From assembly GCA_035079385.1 (NCBI GenBank), contig JAVHKY010000059.1, positions 496,001-560,000 of the forward strand: a stretch of DNA of 64,000 bases. Direction: 5' to 3'. The DNA is from Aspidiotus rigidus (taxonomy: Eukaryota; Arthropoda; Insecta; Hemiptera; Diaspididae). This document shows positions 22,505-34,755 of this stretch, piece by piece. The first letter of the stretch is position 1, and every line of letters starts with the position of its first letter. Both the position numbers and the translations under genes were made by a program. The notes below the pieces were generated by a model. The model saw nothing but the letters and a program-made list of their open reading frames with translations. It made no database searches and was not told the origin of the DNA.

Positions 22505-22790
22505 TGGCAGGGATAATGATGAATTTGGTAGGCTCGCTGATGGGTGATTGGTCGCCTGTTTGGCTGCCTTGTCGATCTTTTTCTTGCTTGGAATGCTCTT
22601 GTGGCCAGGCACCCAGATGGAAAATATTGAAATAGAGTTGGCGTAGAAGGTTGTGATGAGAGCGTGAATACAATTTATGAGACGGATAAAGAGTGGAGTG
22701 GCTGGGGATAATATTAAATGACGCTAGAGAATCGGAGATGATCAAGAATGAATTCGACGGGCGAGAGTTGGTGAGGATGTGTGAGTCTTA
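22505..22790 (-). pseudogene. LINE RNase H fragment
   Basis: On the minus strand this short piece reads, across frameshifts, ISIFSIWVPGHKSIPSKKK then IDKAAKQATNHPSA. It is the C-terminal part of the RNase H domain and closely resembles LINE copies A (9.4 kb) and B (48.8 kb). It abuts the 3' end of PLE copy 2. Confidence 0.65.
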
Positions 22791-22799
22791 TTGAGAGAA

Positions 22800-25090
22800 C
22801 AATTTATAGAATAAATTGGAGTGCTAAAGTTAAGGTTTGAGCGCAACGCTTAATCCGGTAGAGGTGAATTTTAATTAGTCTAAGAGGCTTCGTGAGTTTT
22901 TCACCCGAAAGAATAAAGTGTGTATAACCCCTTTTACTTTTCGATTTTAAAATTTCATATCATAAGGGATATCCCGCAAAATTTTCACACAATTTTTTGT
23001 GGCTTGCGAAGGTTAGTCAAGTCTGAATCGGAACATGTGGGTAATCTACAAAGTGAGAGCCAAAATTTTATATCATGCATAATTATATTTATTTTTTTCA
23101 TCGCCGTAGATCTCATGTAGAAAAATTGCCAATAAAATGAGAAAAAAAACCTAAGTAGCCAATTTACTGACGGTGTAATCTCCACGCAGAATATAAATTA
23201 TACATGCATTAAAGGTAACTAACTTGAAATATTTGATTAGTTGAAGTGCGAATGACGCGCCATAATTTATCCTGATGATTTGGAAATAGTTTTTTTTTCG
23301 GTCGTTCTCGTTACGGGACGCGTATATAACTATTTTATTATACGACATCGATAGCTATTTCGTACATACATACGCGACATCGTGATTTTTCATCAAGTAG
23401 TGACCGGTAAATACGATATTTATTGATGAAGATATAGCGGGACTACTATAGACAGTATTTTATTCAATTTTCTGAACGTCAACCTACACAGAGAAACCGT
23501 TATGAGTATATGGTACCTACGTACAATGCAGCACTCGGTTGTATCACACTCCGAGCAGAAAATCAGTTCATTAAAATCCAATTATCACAGAGTAAATAAG
23601 TCTGTACGGAAAATCTGAAGAACGCTTCTGTACGGGTGTAAATAGTGTGCTCAGAACGTATAGGTAAGAATTTTCAACTGAATAGAAATTGCGCTAGTAG
23701 AATTTGCTCATACGTACTTATATATATACGGCCAAATGAGAAAAGAGGGCGTCCCCTTCAAGTACGAGGGGTTCTTGAACCGACGAGTACCTCAATTATA
23801 AACAACTTCAACATTTTCATCTCGCTAATAAGTCAATAAGGATAACTCCGCAGCTTTTGCTTTAATTGGAATTGACGTGCGTGCACTGCATGTACCTAGG
23901 CCTATAATCCTGCAATAACGCACCGAACAATAGCAAGCTTATATTTACGTAATTGTAGGCGCGTGAACAGGGTGTTTCTACCATATACACACAATGCGAA
24001 AATACTATTCCAATGCAACGGAGAAATATGTGTAGCTCTCGACAATGTTTTAGAAAGTCAATAATCGAATTGTAACATTCGGCTAACGCTGCACCGCACG
24101 AGAACGTATCTTATCTAGTATCTTTAAATATACTACCTTTAAGTTATACGTTAATAATTTTCAAGGTAAATTAAAATAACGAGCTTCGATACAATTACCT
24201 ACAAGAAAGGCATATCGCGGGTCAATTTTTCAAAATAAAATATAGAACAGCGAAGAAATGAAAACGCGGAACGCGACTGTTTGAACTGTTACATAAGTTC
24301 GCGTGCCAGCTCGAGAAAACAATACGAATTTTATTTTCCAATCTCATTAGACCTATCGAACTTACGAACTAGATTATAACGATCTATACAAATTACGGTG
24401 TACACGTGAGCAGCGGATAAGGGAGAATTCTCGTCGTCGACGAGTCGAGTGTCAAGTTTTGAACCCACGAGTCCACAAATGTCATATCGATTATTATAGA
24501 CTACTGGTATTTGATTTCATTTCGTAAGGATTCTCGCAAGAATAGAAAGTCGTACTACTTTTTTTTTCTTTATAGAGCAGTATTGCTGGCTCACATATGT
24601 AAGCGAAACTACGACAGATTCTAGATCATAAATTGACTACCGTCCCAATGAACCACGTTGGCTCTAGGTTGACGTCCCAAATAGACTCATAATTTTGACC
24701 AAAACTAACGTGAGTTGAGCTCCGTTTAATATTTCGACCGCAAATCCACAAAAATTGATCGTAATTCGAGTCAAAATTTACTAAGAAATTTTGTTCTATG
24801 TATATATCAACAAAATTTGGTCAATTTCAAACGAACCACCTAGAAGGGAGAATTGAGTTTGAAAATAAGAAGAATTTTGGTTGTGAAGGCATCAGAAATT
24901 ATGTGCATCTCTGTTACCATTCGATCATTCCCTTCCTCCCCATTGGTCAGAAATAATTGTAATTTTTAATGAGTCTCATTATACGTATAACTGGGTAGCA
25001 CACAGCACGCCACAAGCCTCGCAAGTGCTGGGCACAGAGGAGAGGAGATGGTGAATTACAATAATTGTCAAGCAAGATGGACTAATAATA
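22800..25090. other. No gene recognised
   Basis: Mixed-composition sequence, lightly repetitive. Bases 23340-24480 show no transposon hallmarks and could be unique host sequence. Bases 24640-24900 carry decayed GTCGA-type words. No splice-flanked coding segment is convincing. Confidence 0.35.
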
Positions 25091-25094
25091 AAGC

Positions 25095-25361
25095 GTATTA
25101 GGAATTTGAAGTCAACAATTGCCTCGCAGTTTGAATTATGTATTCCTGAGGTCGATTTAAAATTGACCCAGTTACTAGATATCAACACCAATTTGATGTC
25201 GATCAACCAGGTATTTGAAGTCCATGAGTATTCTTAGAGGTTGAATCCAAATCACGTGCAAATTGATGTGACTACACCTCGAAAGCCCCCGTTCTCCATG
25301 TATCGTAATTTTTCTTGTCAAGACTCTAAATTCGATGAATCCCTTCTCTATGAAGCATTCC
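25095..25361. repeat. Direct repeat, first copy (second at 28630-28952)
   Basis: Both copies contain GTTGAATCCAAATCACGT, AAATTGAT, TCGTAATTTTTCTTGTCA and TTCGATGAATCCC in the same order. The hAT-like element begins immediately after this copy. The second copy lies beyond it. Confidence 0.65.
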
Positions 25362-28036
25362 AGCGTTTTTCAACCTTTCTTATATCGCGGCACATTTTTC
25401 CATGAGATGATATTACTGCGGCACAGCATTTCCAGAACTCCAAATTGTAAATCGAAAATTTTTGTACGTTTTGACATTTTTATGTCTCTACAGATTTCCT
25501 CCTCCTAATTTCAGAATTTGTGGCCTACAAGATGGCTATATGAGGCCTCATCCTTCTTTCTCTGTACTACGGTCACAAGAAACAAGAGCTTTGATCTTCC
25601 ACCGGGACTCAAAAAAAATTTTCCACCAATATACGCAAAAAAGTCTGGATGCTTCCCGTATTTACTGGAAACCCCCCCGGGCTCTTCTAATTCCGAAATT
25701 TATGAAAAAACCTGAAATATAATCTGTATTTCTGGCCAAGTCTCAGGAAGTTCTTGATTTTTATGACAGTGACTGCAGGTTTGGACTCAAGTTTAAGTAA
25801 TTATAACTGGAACTGACATCATTCAAAAATTGGAACACATCGGTCAGATAGGGCTTATGATCACTTTTCCAAGTAATTTCATCAATCAAATATTCAATTT
25901 AGATTTTAAAAATTAAAATTATCAATTTAATGAAAATTTTTAAAAAATGAATTCAATAAAATTAATGAATTAATATAAAAGAAAATTAATAATTAATATT
26001 TTGATTATAATTAAAATTGAAATAAATATAATTAAATAAATTATGAATTTAATTTATAATAATTAAATTAAATAGAAAATACACAATTAATTAATTTTAT
26101 TTCAATTTGTATTCATGTATAATTCAAGTGAATACATATTTCAATTTATTTTTTAATAAAATATTTTATTCAATTTTATTTAAATTGGTTTTTTTTGATA
26201 TCATTAATAAATCTAATTATTTCATTATCTTCAAGTATTACTTTTAAAATTCTTATATTATAAAGAATATTAATTTTTATATTTGAAATTTAATTTTTAA
26301 ATTATTCTTTTAAAAAGTTTGATTTTTAAATTTATTATGAGTTTAAAAGCGATCAGCTTTATTTTCAATTTCTATTTTTAATTAATTTCGAATATTAATT
26401 ATTATTAAAAATTTAATTTATTCAATTTATTTAATATTTTATTTTTTAAATATGAAATTACTCGTATTTTTAAATTATGTATTATTAATGGAATTTTTTA
26501 TTTTATAATTTATTGTTAATAAATTATTTCGAAATAAAATAAAATCAGAGAAAATAATATATCGTCGGGGTATTCTATATATAATTCATTCATGAACATT
26601 ACCATCAATAAATATTAAAATAGATTGTATCCCCAATCAATTGAATAGAATTACAGATTGAATTATATTTTAACTAGCGGTTGGCGACGCGCCTCCGGCG
26701 CGCCTGACCGCTAGCTGTGTGTTGAGTAGATATCTGTGTTTTATAGGTATCTGTATCTTGTAGGTATGTGTGTTTTGTAGGTATCTTGGAATTCAGATGA
26801 ATTTTTAAAAAAGAAACAGTGGAAAGAGTTTTGCAAAATTCACAACTATTCAGTTCAAAAATAAGAAAATAGACACCAAAAACTGCGACTATACTTATGA
26901 AAATATATCAAAGTTCCGAGTCGCACAAAAATAAAATCACCAAATTAAATTTTTTACACACTAATTCACTTGAGAGCTGACTTAACGCGTGAAGCCTGTA
27001 TTCATCGCAGCAGAATACAGACAAATCCATTGACATTTTGCCAGTCCCTAAGAAAACACACGGACAACAGGTAAAAAAAAGGGTAATTTCCGCTAGCCCA
27101 TACGCAGTGCGCACCGTGTCTAGACATTGGTTCTTGTATGAGATACCGGATGTAAAATCCTTTATGTAGGTGTTTTTAAAACTGTGAATAAAATAACTTG
27201 CTTAGTATGGAAGTACAGCGAATACTGTAGTCACAAAATTTCCTCCTAAAAATCTGGAACCGGGCTCATTCGAAAGGAAATTACAGGGGCTACAATTTTT
27301 GTTCTCTTCAATTTTTCATAAAAATGAGTTATACTCGAGTTATCACAATAATTCAATTCTCGAAACTGCGCCACTCAACGCGCGTAGGTCTAACGTACAT
27401 GGCAAGCTACACCACCACGTTTTTTTATATTGAAAAAAGTCATTGTTTTCGCCCTTTTTTGAAATTACTCAGCACCTCCCCGTCAAATTTTTATTTTTAT
27501 GAGTCTATGTGCTGCTCTGGGATGAGGACAATATATCCTGAAAGTTTGAAAGCGATCGGCCCAGTAGTTCTCGAGTTATAAACGGACAGGACGACAGACG
27601 GACAAACTTTCTGCTTTATATATTAGAAGAAGAAGATATAATTCTAATAATTCAACATTGAGGTAACAAATTAAAAATTTTTATTGAATCATTCTATTAT
27701 CCCTAAAGATATTAATATTGTAATTATTTAAATTTATTTTCTTAGTTAAATTAATAAATTAAATTTAAAAATTTTAATTTGTACAAAGAATAAAAATTAT
27801 TATTATTGTATACAATTTTTTAATTGGAAATTAAATATATTTATTTATGTTAATAAAATGTTTTCAATTTATTTAGTTAAAGTAATAACATTAATTCGTC
27901 AAATTATTTAAAAAAAAAAAATGACAATTCTTCTTTAGTTCACATTGATTTATGTTTTTAATAAAACTTTTGCGGCACACCTGAGGCGGGCTTGCGGCAC
28001 AGTGGTGTGCCGCGCCACACCGGTTGAGAAACATTG
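25362..28036. mobile_element. hAT-like element with TIRs, filled by AT-rich DNA and a nested insertion
   Basis: The left end CAGCGTTTTTCAACC and right end GGTTGAGAAACATTG form inverted repeats of the CAGTGTTTCTCAACC type. Subterminal 'GCGGCACA' words (25393, 25425; 27973, 27996) are typical of non-autonomous hAT elements. No matching 8-bp duplication is visible. The interior (25870-26670 and 27640-27960) is extremely AT-rich. No transposase frame is seen. Confidence 0.55.
26672..27640. mobile_element. Unclassified ~970-bp insertion in AT-rich DNA
   Basis: Bounded by ACTAGCGGTTGGCGACGCGC (which folds with the following GGCGCGCCTGACCGC) and by a tail AAACGGACAGGACGACAGAC followed by TTTATATATTAGAAGAAGAAG. 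Base composition switches sharply at both ends. Such 'TAGCGG...TATATTAG' repeats are widespread in arthropods. I cannot assign the class. Confidence 0.45.
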
Positions 28037-28078
28037 CATTAGACCAAGAAACTCGCAGCCTACTTCGTTAGCTGCTCG

Positions 28079-28450
28079 GGGTTGCCTTCATTAACTGAGT
28101 TAATTAAAGCAAACAGGGAACCTGTTTTATGGGGGTTTTCCTTGTTCATCCTTTTTCTAAATAAAAAATGAACTTTGTTCCTCGCCACATTGGGAGTTTG
28201 AGCTTGAAAGTCCATATTTTTCCAAGTTTCCCCCATCAGATACAGCCCAATAATCGAGATTTTTCTAAGTTTCCCTCCTATCATTTCTAATTCCCCGTTT
28301 CATCATATATAACTTGAAATTCGAAATTCTTACAAGTCCTCCTCCTATCATATATAGCTCGGAGCTCGAAATTAAGTCCCACGTTTTACCGGACGGCGCC
28401 CGTCATCTTTTACCGAAGCACGTCTCCCACCATAAAACAGGTTCCCTATT
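28079..28450 (-). mobile_element. Helentron-like element of the minisatellite family, short copy
   Basis: The 5' tip is at 28450 (AATAGGGAACCTGTTTTATG on the minus strand). The inverted tip word is at 28112-28130, and the hairpin TTAAC-TCA-GTTAA is at about 28093-28105. Only one or two decayed 45-bp units remain between. The hairpin stem is kept although the loop differs from other copies (TGA against GAA). Confidence 0.6.
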
Positions 28451-28452
28451 AA

Positions 28453-29125
28453 AATCATCCCTGATGACGTCACATTCTCCTGCTTGTACTTTTCTGGTCT
28501 TTGACGATTTCAAGTGATGTCCGGCCTTGATGGTATTCTGTCCTCGTGCTAATAATTTTTTAAATTTCTTCTGTTGATGACGTCACGCTCTCATTCAATC
28601 GTATTTTAACAAAGAACTTAATTGAACGTATTATAGTCGACGATTGCCTCAAAGTTTGAATTGAGTCAGAGTTTCAGAAGCACTAGATATCAACGCCAAT
28701 TTATTTATTTATTTATTTAGTTATTCATTCATTTTAAAGATGGACTTGAAGTGCTGTCCAACAGCAGGATGTCAATTATAGTTGATGTCGATCAATCAAT
28801 TATTTGAAATACGTCGAGTATTTGAAGAGGTTGAATCCAAATCACGTACAAATTGATACGACTGATCTCGAAAGTCTCCGTTCTCTAAGTATCGTAATTT
28901 TTCTTGTCATTAAGCTCCGGATTCGATGAATCCCCTCCACTATAAGAATTCAAATCAAAAATTCTCCCCTAATGACGTCACGTTCTCCTGCTTGTGCTTT
29001 CTTCGTTTTTGATAATTTTATATGACGTCCTGCCAGGTGGTATCTTTCTCGTATGCTTGTAATTTTTCCAAATTTTTCCTTTTGATGACATCACGATCTC
29101 CTTCAACTGTATTCTAACAAAGAAT
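28453..29125. repeat. Duplicated block with TGACGTCA palindromes
   Basis: Bases 28453-28620 and 28960-29125 are direct copies (GATGACGTCACRTTCTCC-type starts, TAACAAAGAA-type ends). The second 25-kb direct-repeat copy (28630-28952) lies between them. TGACGTCA palindromes occur at 28465, 28578 and 28973. Confidence 0.6.
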
Positions 29126-29129
29126 TTAT

Positions 29130-30360
29130 TTTATGGCAGAGGGGGGTAAAACTGTTCGTCGTCCGGTTTCTGTAAAGCTATATAATTATATGACTGGTTT
29201 TCTATTCTGAGCCGAAGTCAGGGTCTTGTCCCTTGTATGTTTCTCCGAGGAGATCTGCTCGCTCGGCTTAATCGTGGTTCTGAGGGGGTGGAGACCCTGA
29301 CCTACTTCAGAGACTCGGAAGAATTTCCACCATCGAAGTATAAATGATTGTGACCTACTGTTCTGTGGGAATTTGAGTTGTGCCATACTTCAAGGACTTA
29401 AAGAAAATTTTGATCTCCAATTTCTACATATTGACTGTAAAGCTTGGAAAAATTTCGACTTTCGATCGCTATAGTAATATAAAACTGTAGGTTTTTTGGA
29501 TTGACAAGGCCGGTGGTTGAATGGTTGAGTCGCAAACTTTTTGGCTCAAACCTCGTTACTGACAGAAGAGACTTCCAACAATCTCACTTCTGTGGCTGTA
29601 AGGTTTCGAGAAATAAAGTGGCCTCTGAATCGTCAATTTCATTGAAAAAAAAGAATGACTTCTAAAAACATTGCAAACTCTGCAATGGCAGTGGGGAACC
29701 CTCAAGCTTCGCAGTTCCGTGGGGAACAGATAGTCTTATGAGTAGACGCATTAGATCTGATCGAGAATCAGAAATTTTCCAATTCTCCCTCCTACCATAC
29801 GTGGCTCCTCATCATTATAATTCGAGAGTTCAAATTTTTCCAAGTCCCTCGAACGATCTGATGATGTCAAAGAACAATCACTGCCTCGGAAGTCAAAATA
29901 TTTTCTATCAAGAGGGAAATTTCGAAAAATTTGCCGTGCGCCGTGTGGTGTCTAGCAAACATCTAAATCGGCAAAAATGGTAAAAGTCAAACACTCCTCC
30001 CCAAGTTCTAGTGGTAAAAATAGTCCACATCTAAGAAGAGTTGAAATTTTTTCAAGTCCCTTTCCTATCATCACCGAGGACATTATTCCAAACTCATCAC
30101 GTCACAAAAGTCGGACGCGTTTGCGTACGCGCTCGTCTTCTGAAGATGCCCCCCTCACTAGGAAAACGGTTTTCCCCGCTAAAAAAGGTATCAAGTACAA
30201 CCAGCCAGAGAATTCACTCGAAGTAAGCTTAAAACATGGGCATTAGCTGCGAACAAGTAATCCAAATCATGGAATTCGACCTGAAACCAGAAGCGTGAAC
30301 CAGTTGGACATCTATTAGAAAATGAGCCGAATCAATGACGGAACGCAAGTAATGCTGAGT
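29130..30360. other. Decayed minisatellite-family remnants, no gene
   Basis: Scattered pieces resemble the 45-bp unit and its GC-rich link, for example TTCAAATTTTTCCAAGTCCC near 29827 and TTTGCCGTGCGCCGTG near 29930. No intact end or host coding segment was found. Confidence 0.4.
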
Positions 30361-30369
30361 TAGGTCACA

Positions 30370-31460
30370 AATCTACGGACGCAGATCCTCAGATCTTGAT
30401 AAAGGTGGGCTATGGCATCACGGTAGTGGTAATGGAGGACTACTCTACACAAAAAATAGAGTCGTACGTTGCAGAAAGTGGACACCAAGAGATGAAGTAG
30501 GACTCGCCCAGTAATACCAGAACAGGCTGAAAATTGGGTTGAAAGAGAACAATGTATCTGGCAGCGAAAAGACGCTTGAGATAAACCCGGTAGTACCGGA
30601 ATTCAAAAGACTTGTAAAACTTGACGAAGCGACCTCTAGTTGATAGCATTCAATCATCATTTCACAAGATAGCAAAGATCGCCGCCTGATTCATGTAAAA
30701 ATAGCAGGGACCTGATGGAGGGATTGGACAAGGTGGAAATCAAAGACAAACACATTTAGTACCATTTCAATGCAAAAACTTATCACCCTGATGCAAAACA
30801 ACAGATACCGTGGAATCCCTGACAGCCTGAAGAGTTGAAGAGATTGTGGGCCAGAACTATTGCCAATTCAATAACAAGTTCTACAGCCAGGAAGAAGAGC
30901 AAGCGATGGAATCACCGCTGTCAACAATACTGGTGGAAATATTTATGAATGACATGGAAAACAAGATATTGAAAGTCAGCAGATTTAGAAACTTGATGAA
31001 ACACTGGGGTAGATACAAGTATGATAGCTTAACTGTGTTGTCAAGCACTAATAGACAGTTGGACCAATTCCTTTCACGAGAGCATCAAATTCACAGTAAA
31101 AAAGAGCAATGAGACCATCAACTAATTGGACTTACAAGATAGGATACAAGTCAAAAAAATTAATTCAATCATCTTATTTATGATATTTTTAAAAATTAAA
31201 TTAAATTTCATTTTTTATATTTTTAAGAATTGTTTATTTTTATATTTTAATTAAATTTAATTTTGACAATTTTGGGAAGCCAGCGCACACCAACGTCTCC
31301 GCTGGTACTTGACAGAGGCAATTCAGAAATACTGCTACCGAGAAATTAATTTCCTCAAGAACAATGAATAGAAGAGGTAAGAAATTTAAAGAGTAATCTG
31401 GAGGCGTTGTTGAGGGATTCCTGGGGAAAATGGAAGTTAAGAAGTTGTTTTAATCTCAAA
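30370..31460 (+). pseudogene. Penelope-like element reverse transcriptase, strongly decayed (second family)
   Basis: Pieces in several frames follow PLE RT order. At about 30390-30450 is a block reading IKVGYGITVVVMEDYSTQKI, a damaged form of the KADKGNAVVVM finger. At 30850-31000, NYCQFNNKFYSQEEE and ESPLSTILVEIFMND correspond to the 'F.F.GK.Y.Q..G.AMGSPLSP..AE.FM' palm block. HWGRYKYDSL at about 31005 stands where catalytic YVDD should be, so the active site is lost. INFLD-like and thumb pieces follow (about 31100-31140 and 31280-31400, KYCYREINFLKNN). It belongs with the 45.4-kb copy rather than the 20-22-kb PLE. Confidence 0.7.
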
Positions 31461-31577
31461 TTTAGAACATCACTCTTTGACTTCATAGTTTTTTGGGTTT
31501 TAACTCTTTAAACGCGTTTTTCTCAAAACAGATTTTTTCAAGTTAGCCCTTCTTCCGGAGATGCGTTCAATTATTTA

Positions 31578-32405
31578 TTTTCAACCCTATTAACAATTTA
31601 TTGTCAATACTATTAACAATTTACTGTCAATACTATTAGCAATATATTGTCAATACTAATAACAAGTCATTGTCAATCCTATTAACAATTATTGTCAATA
31701 CTATTAACAAATTGTCAATACTATCAACAATTTATTGTCAATACTAATAACAATTTACTGTCAATACTATTAGCAATTTATTGTCAATACTAATAACAAA
31801 TCATTGTCAGTCCTATTAACAATTATTGTCAATACTATTAACAAATTGTCAATACTATCAACAATATATTGTCAATACTATTAACAATTATTGTCAATAC
31901 TATTAGCAATTTATTGTCAATACTATTAACAATTATTGTCAATACTATTAGCAATTTATTGTCAATACTATTAACAATTATTGTCAATACTATTAGCAAT
32001 TTATTGTCAATACTAATAACAATGATTGTCAATACTTTCAGCAATTTATTGTCAATAGTAATAACAATTTATTGTCAATACTATTAACACTTTATTGTCA
32101 ATACCATCAACAATTTATTGTCAATACTATTAACAATTATTGTCAATACTATTAGCAATTTATTGTCAATACTAATAACAATGATTGTCAATACTAATAA
32201 CAATTTATTGTCAATACTATCAACACTTTATTGTCAATACTATTAACACTTTATTGTCAATACTATTAACAATTATTGTCAATACCATCAACAATTATTT
32301 ATAGTCAATACTTTTAACAATTATTGTCAATACTATTAACAATTTATTGTCAATACTATTAACAAGTTACTGTCAATACTATTGACAATTCATTGTCAAT
32401 ACGGA
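31578..32405. repeat. 22-23-bp minisatellite, ~37 units
   Basis: The tandem unit is CAATACTATTAACAATTTAT plus TGT, with length variants of 22 and 23 bp and short interruptions. The unit is nearly its own reverse complement, which explains open frames on both strands across the array. It begins about 120 bp after the decayed PLE thumb region. Confidence 0.9.
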
Positions 32406-34140
32406 TACTCACATTACCGTGATGAAAAAAAAAATCTGCAATCCCTTGGACAAGACAACGCAGATTTGGTTCAAAATGGCATTCAAAGATTGTCTTGTTG
32501 TGAAAAAGGTAGAGCCAGAAGAGAAAAAGATTGTCAGCAAAAGAGGTCAAGGTTGTACATCCAATGCCAATTGTGTTAATTCCCCATCTTGTTATAGGTT
32601 GTCCCAAATTTTTTCACTTATTACTATTATTTTTTTCCCATTTTTGTTTGAATAGCAAATTTATGAAAAATTTCACGTGAATAGTCTACTCTTTTGGAAG
32701 TCAAAATTTTGCCAAGTTTCTTTTTTTATTACATTCTTGATGGTGAAGCCGGTGATTTGCAAGAAAGTCAGAATTTGGCAAATTTTCAGACTTGAAGACT
32801 TTTAGGAGTCCAATTTTATTCAATTTTCTATAAATTAGTTATTTGAGAATGCATCAAGTTTGCATATTATACACGACATACAAAGGTAGATGATAATAAA
32901 GCCAATATTAATTAGATGAGTCTTCAACAGATCTGAACAAAGAGCAGATGAAAGAAATTATTTCGAGAACTCTGAAAGGGCCGGTTGTCTAAGAAAATAA
33001 AAATATGAAAACTGGGGGCATTGCACAAAGCTGCATTTCATGGAGGTGGGGAAACAATTGTGATAAATAACTATCTAGCCATGCACGTGAGATACTAAAT
33101 TTTCAGGTTACAATATCTACAATCTCATGTGAGGAAATAAACCAAAAAGGATGAAATTATCATTGGATATTTGACAGGTGTGTACACGGAGATCAAAGTA
33201 CAGGGTACTCCATTTATGGAAATATAGGGCGTTTTGTATCTCTGATTTAAAATTCTTGGAACGCAAAATTTCGCCCATGGGGTGCAGGAAAGATAGAACA
33301 CCAAAAGTTACTCTTCAACTGATTCAATTGAAAATATAAGACGATATCAGCTGAAAGTGTAGATGTATCAAGGAGAGACTTGGTTGCACCAATTTGTTCA
33401 TCGTTTGTAGTAACAAGATAACATACAAAACGAGATTTCAAATAATTCTCGACGATCAAACCTTCATTTTCATTTCCAATTGTCCAACCATAAATCAAAT
33501 TGTGCATTATGGGATACATCAACAAAACGAAATGAAATACTCGCAAAATTTTCGAGATTACTCATCGCCATTCGGTTGGTACGCTCTAACACCTCTTCTG
33601 AACATATCATTTTCTTTTCCTTTTCCAAGTTCCGAATTACAGTAATTTTCATTATCCTAATTGATAGTAGACGTACTTTAAAAAAACTCGAGGGGAATCA
33701 TCTGTGCAAAAAAAAAAAAAAAAAAAAACACAGCTGCTAATCAGACGTTCCGTCAGGTGTTCCTGTTTTAGCATTTACAATAATTATTCTAAAAGGAGGA
33801 CGTGCAAGGGATTGCAATTCTGTAGTAGGTATAATATAATTATCACTTACAATACACAAACTTCTCATCAACGTCTCCAGAGGTTAATTTTTAACTCATC
33901 AATACATCGTTACAGACTTTTACTCGTAGGTAGGAATAGCCTATTAGATATAAAGATGAGGCTAAAATATTGTAGACGCTTTAATCACGATATTGAAAAA
34001 AATGCACGACACAAATATACGCCTGGCGACATAACGCGCACAATATTCTCTTTCTTTCCATCGTTTTTTTTTTTTTCTTTTTCTTCTCCAGTACAGTCTA
34101 CCAAAACTAAGAAGTCATTATTATATACAGAATGCTTCTT
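32406..34140. other. No gene recognised
   Basis: There are short frames, an A20 run at 33708-33728 and T-rich tracts at 34065-34080. There are no transposon ends or splice-flanked coding segments that I can support. Confidence 0.35.
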
Positions 34141-34146
34141 TTTTTT

Positions 34147-34755
34147 CCCTCCTCTTCCTCAAGTGAGACAAGGCAAATGGATTTATTTCAAAGATAATGG
34201 AGTATTGTGTTGTAGGCCAATGGCTAGCGTAACTAACATAGTAACAGATCATCTATATTATAACAAGTCCGATGACCTACCACTATGCCCGAAATTAAAA
34301 TCAATGGTAGGAGAGATACGAAATTCATAATAGACAGAAGTCGACAATTATGTTACGATTTAGAAGAATGGAAATCATTTTACTGTATAGTAAAATTGCC
34401 GAAGAAAAAAACTATTATTCAGTGAAAATTTCCAGAATTGGTACATAAACAGTTAACTGTAACAGTAGAAAAATGATAGAATTGAAGATTATTTCGAAAG
34501 TATCTCAGCGAGCCTTGATTACAAACTATGCGACGGTACTTACGCTATCATAAATGGAGACACAATTTATCTGGCTAGAGTTTTCTCTTTTCCAAATAAG
34601 AATGTTCGCATATTGACCGACTTTTTAAATAATAATATAAGAAATATGAAACTCACTTTTTTGTACGAGCCCATTGGAGTGAGTGCTCAGTTCATTTTGT
34701 GGATTCTGGTTGGTATGACGACGATAAACCTGAAAGAAATTAAAGGATTAAAATA
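34147..34755 (+). pseudogene. Unrecognised decayed coding region in three pieces
   Basis: Three adjacent stretches with protein-like composition follow one another: about 34160-34330 (includes QGKWIYFKDNGVLCC), about 34333-34390 in the next frame (includes LCYDLEEWKSFYCIV), and 34471-34755 back in the first frame (includes LDYKLCDGTYAIINGD and FPNKNVRILTDFLNNN). Each ends or begins at stops or frameshifts. The simplest reading is one protein of about 200 residues that has been broken. I do not recognise the family. A host pseudogene, a transposon ORF or an old viral insertion are all possible. Confidence 0.4.

Noticed and set aside
29855..29875. CTGATGA word as a further hammerhead core
   Set aside because: No GAAA or stem at the required spacing.
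31838..32087. Overlapping open frames on both strands with LLSILLTIIVNT-type repeats
   Set aside because: Artefact of the 22-23-bp quasi-palindromic minisatellite.
31578..32405. CRISPR-like array
   Set aside because: Units are contiguous with no unique spacers, and the genome is eukaryotic.
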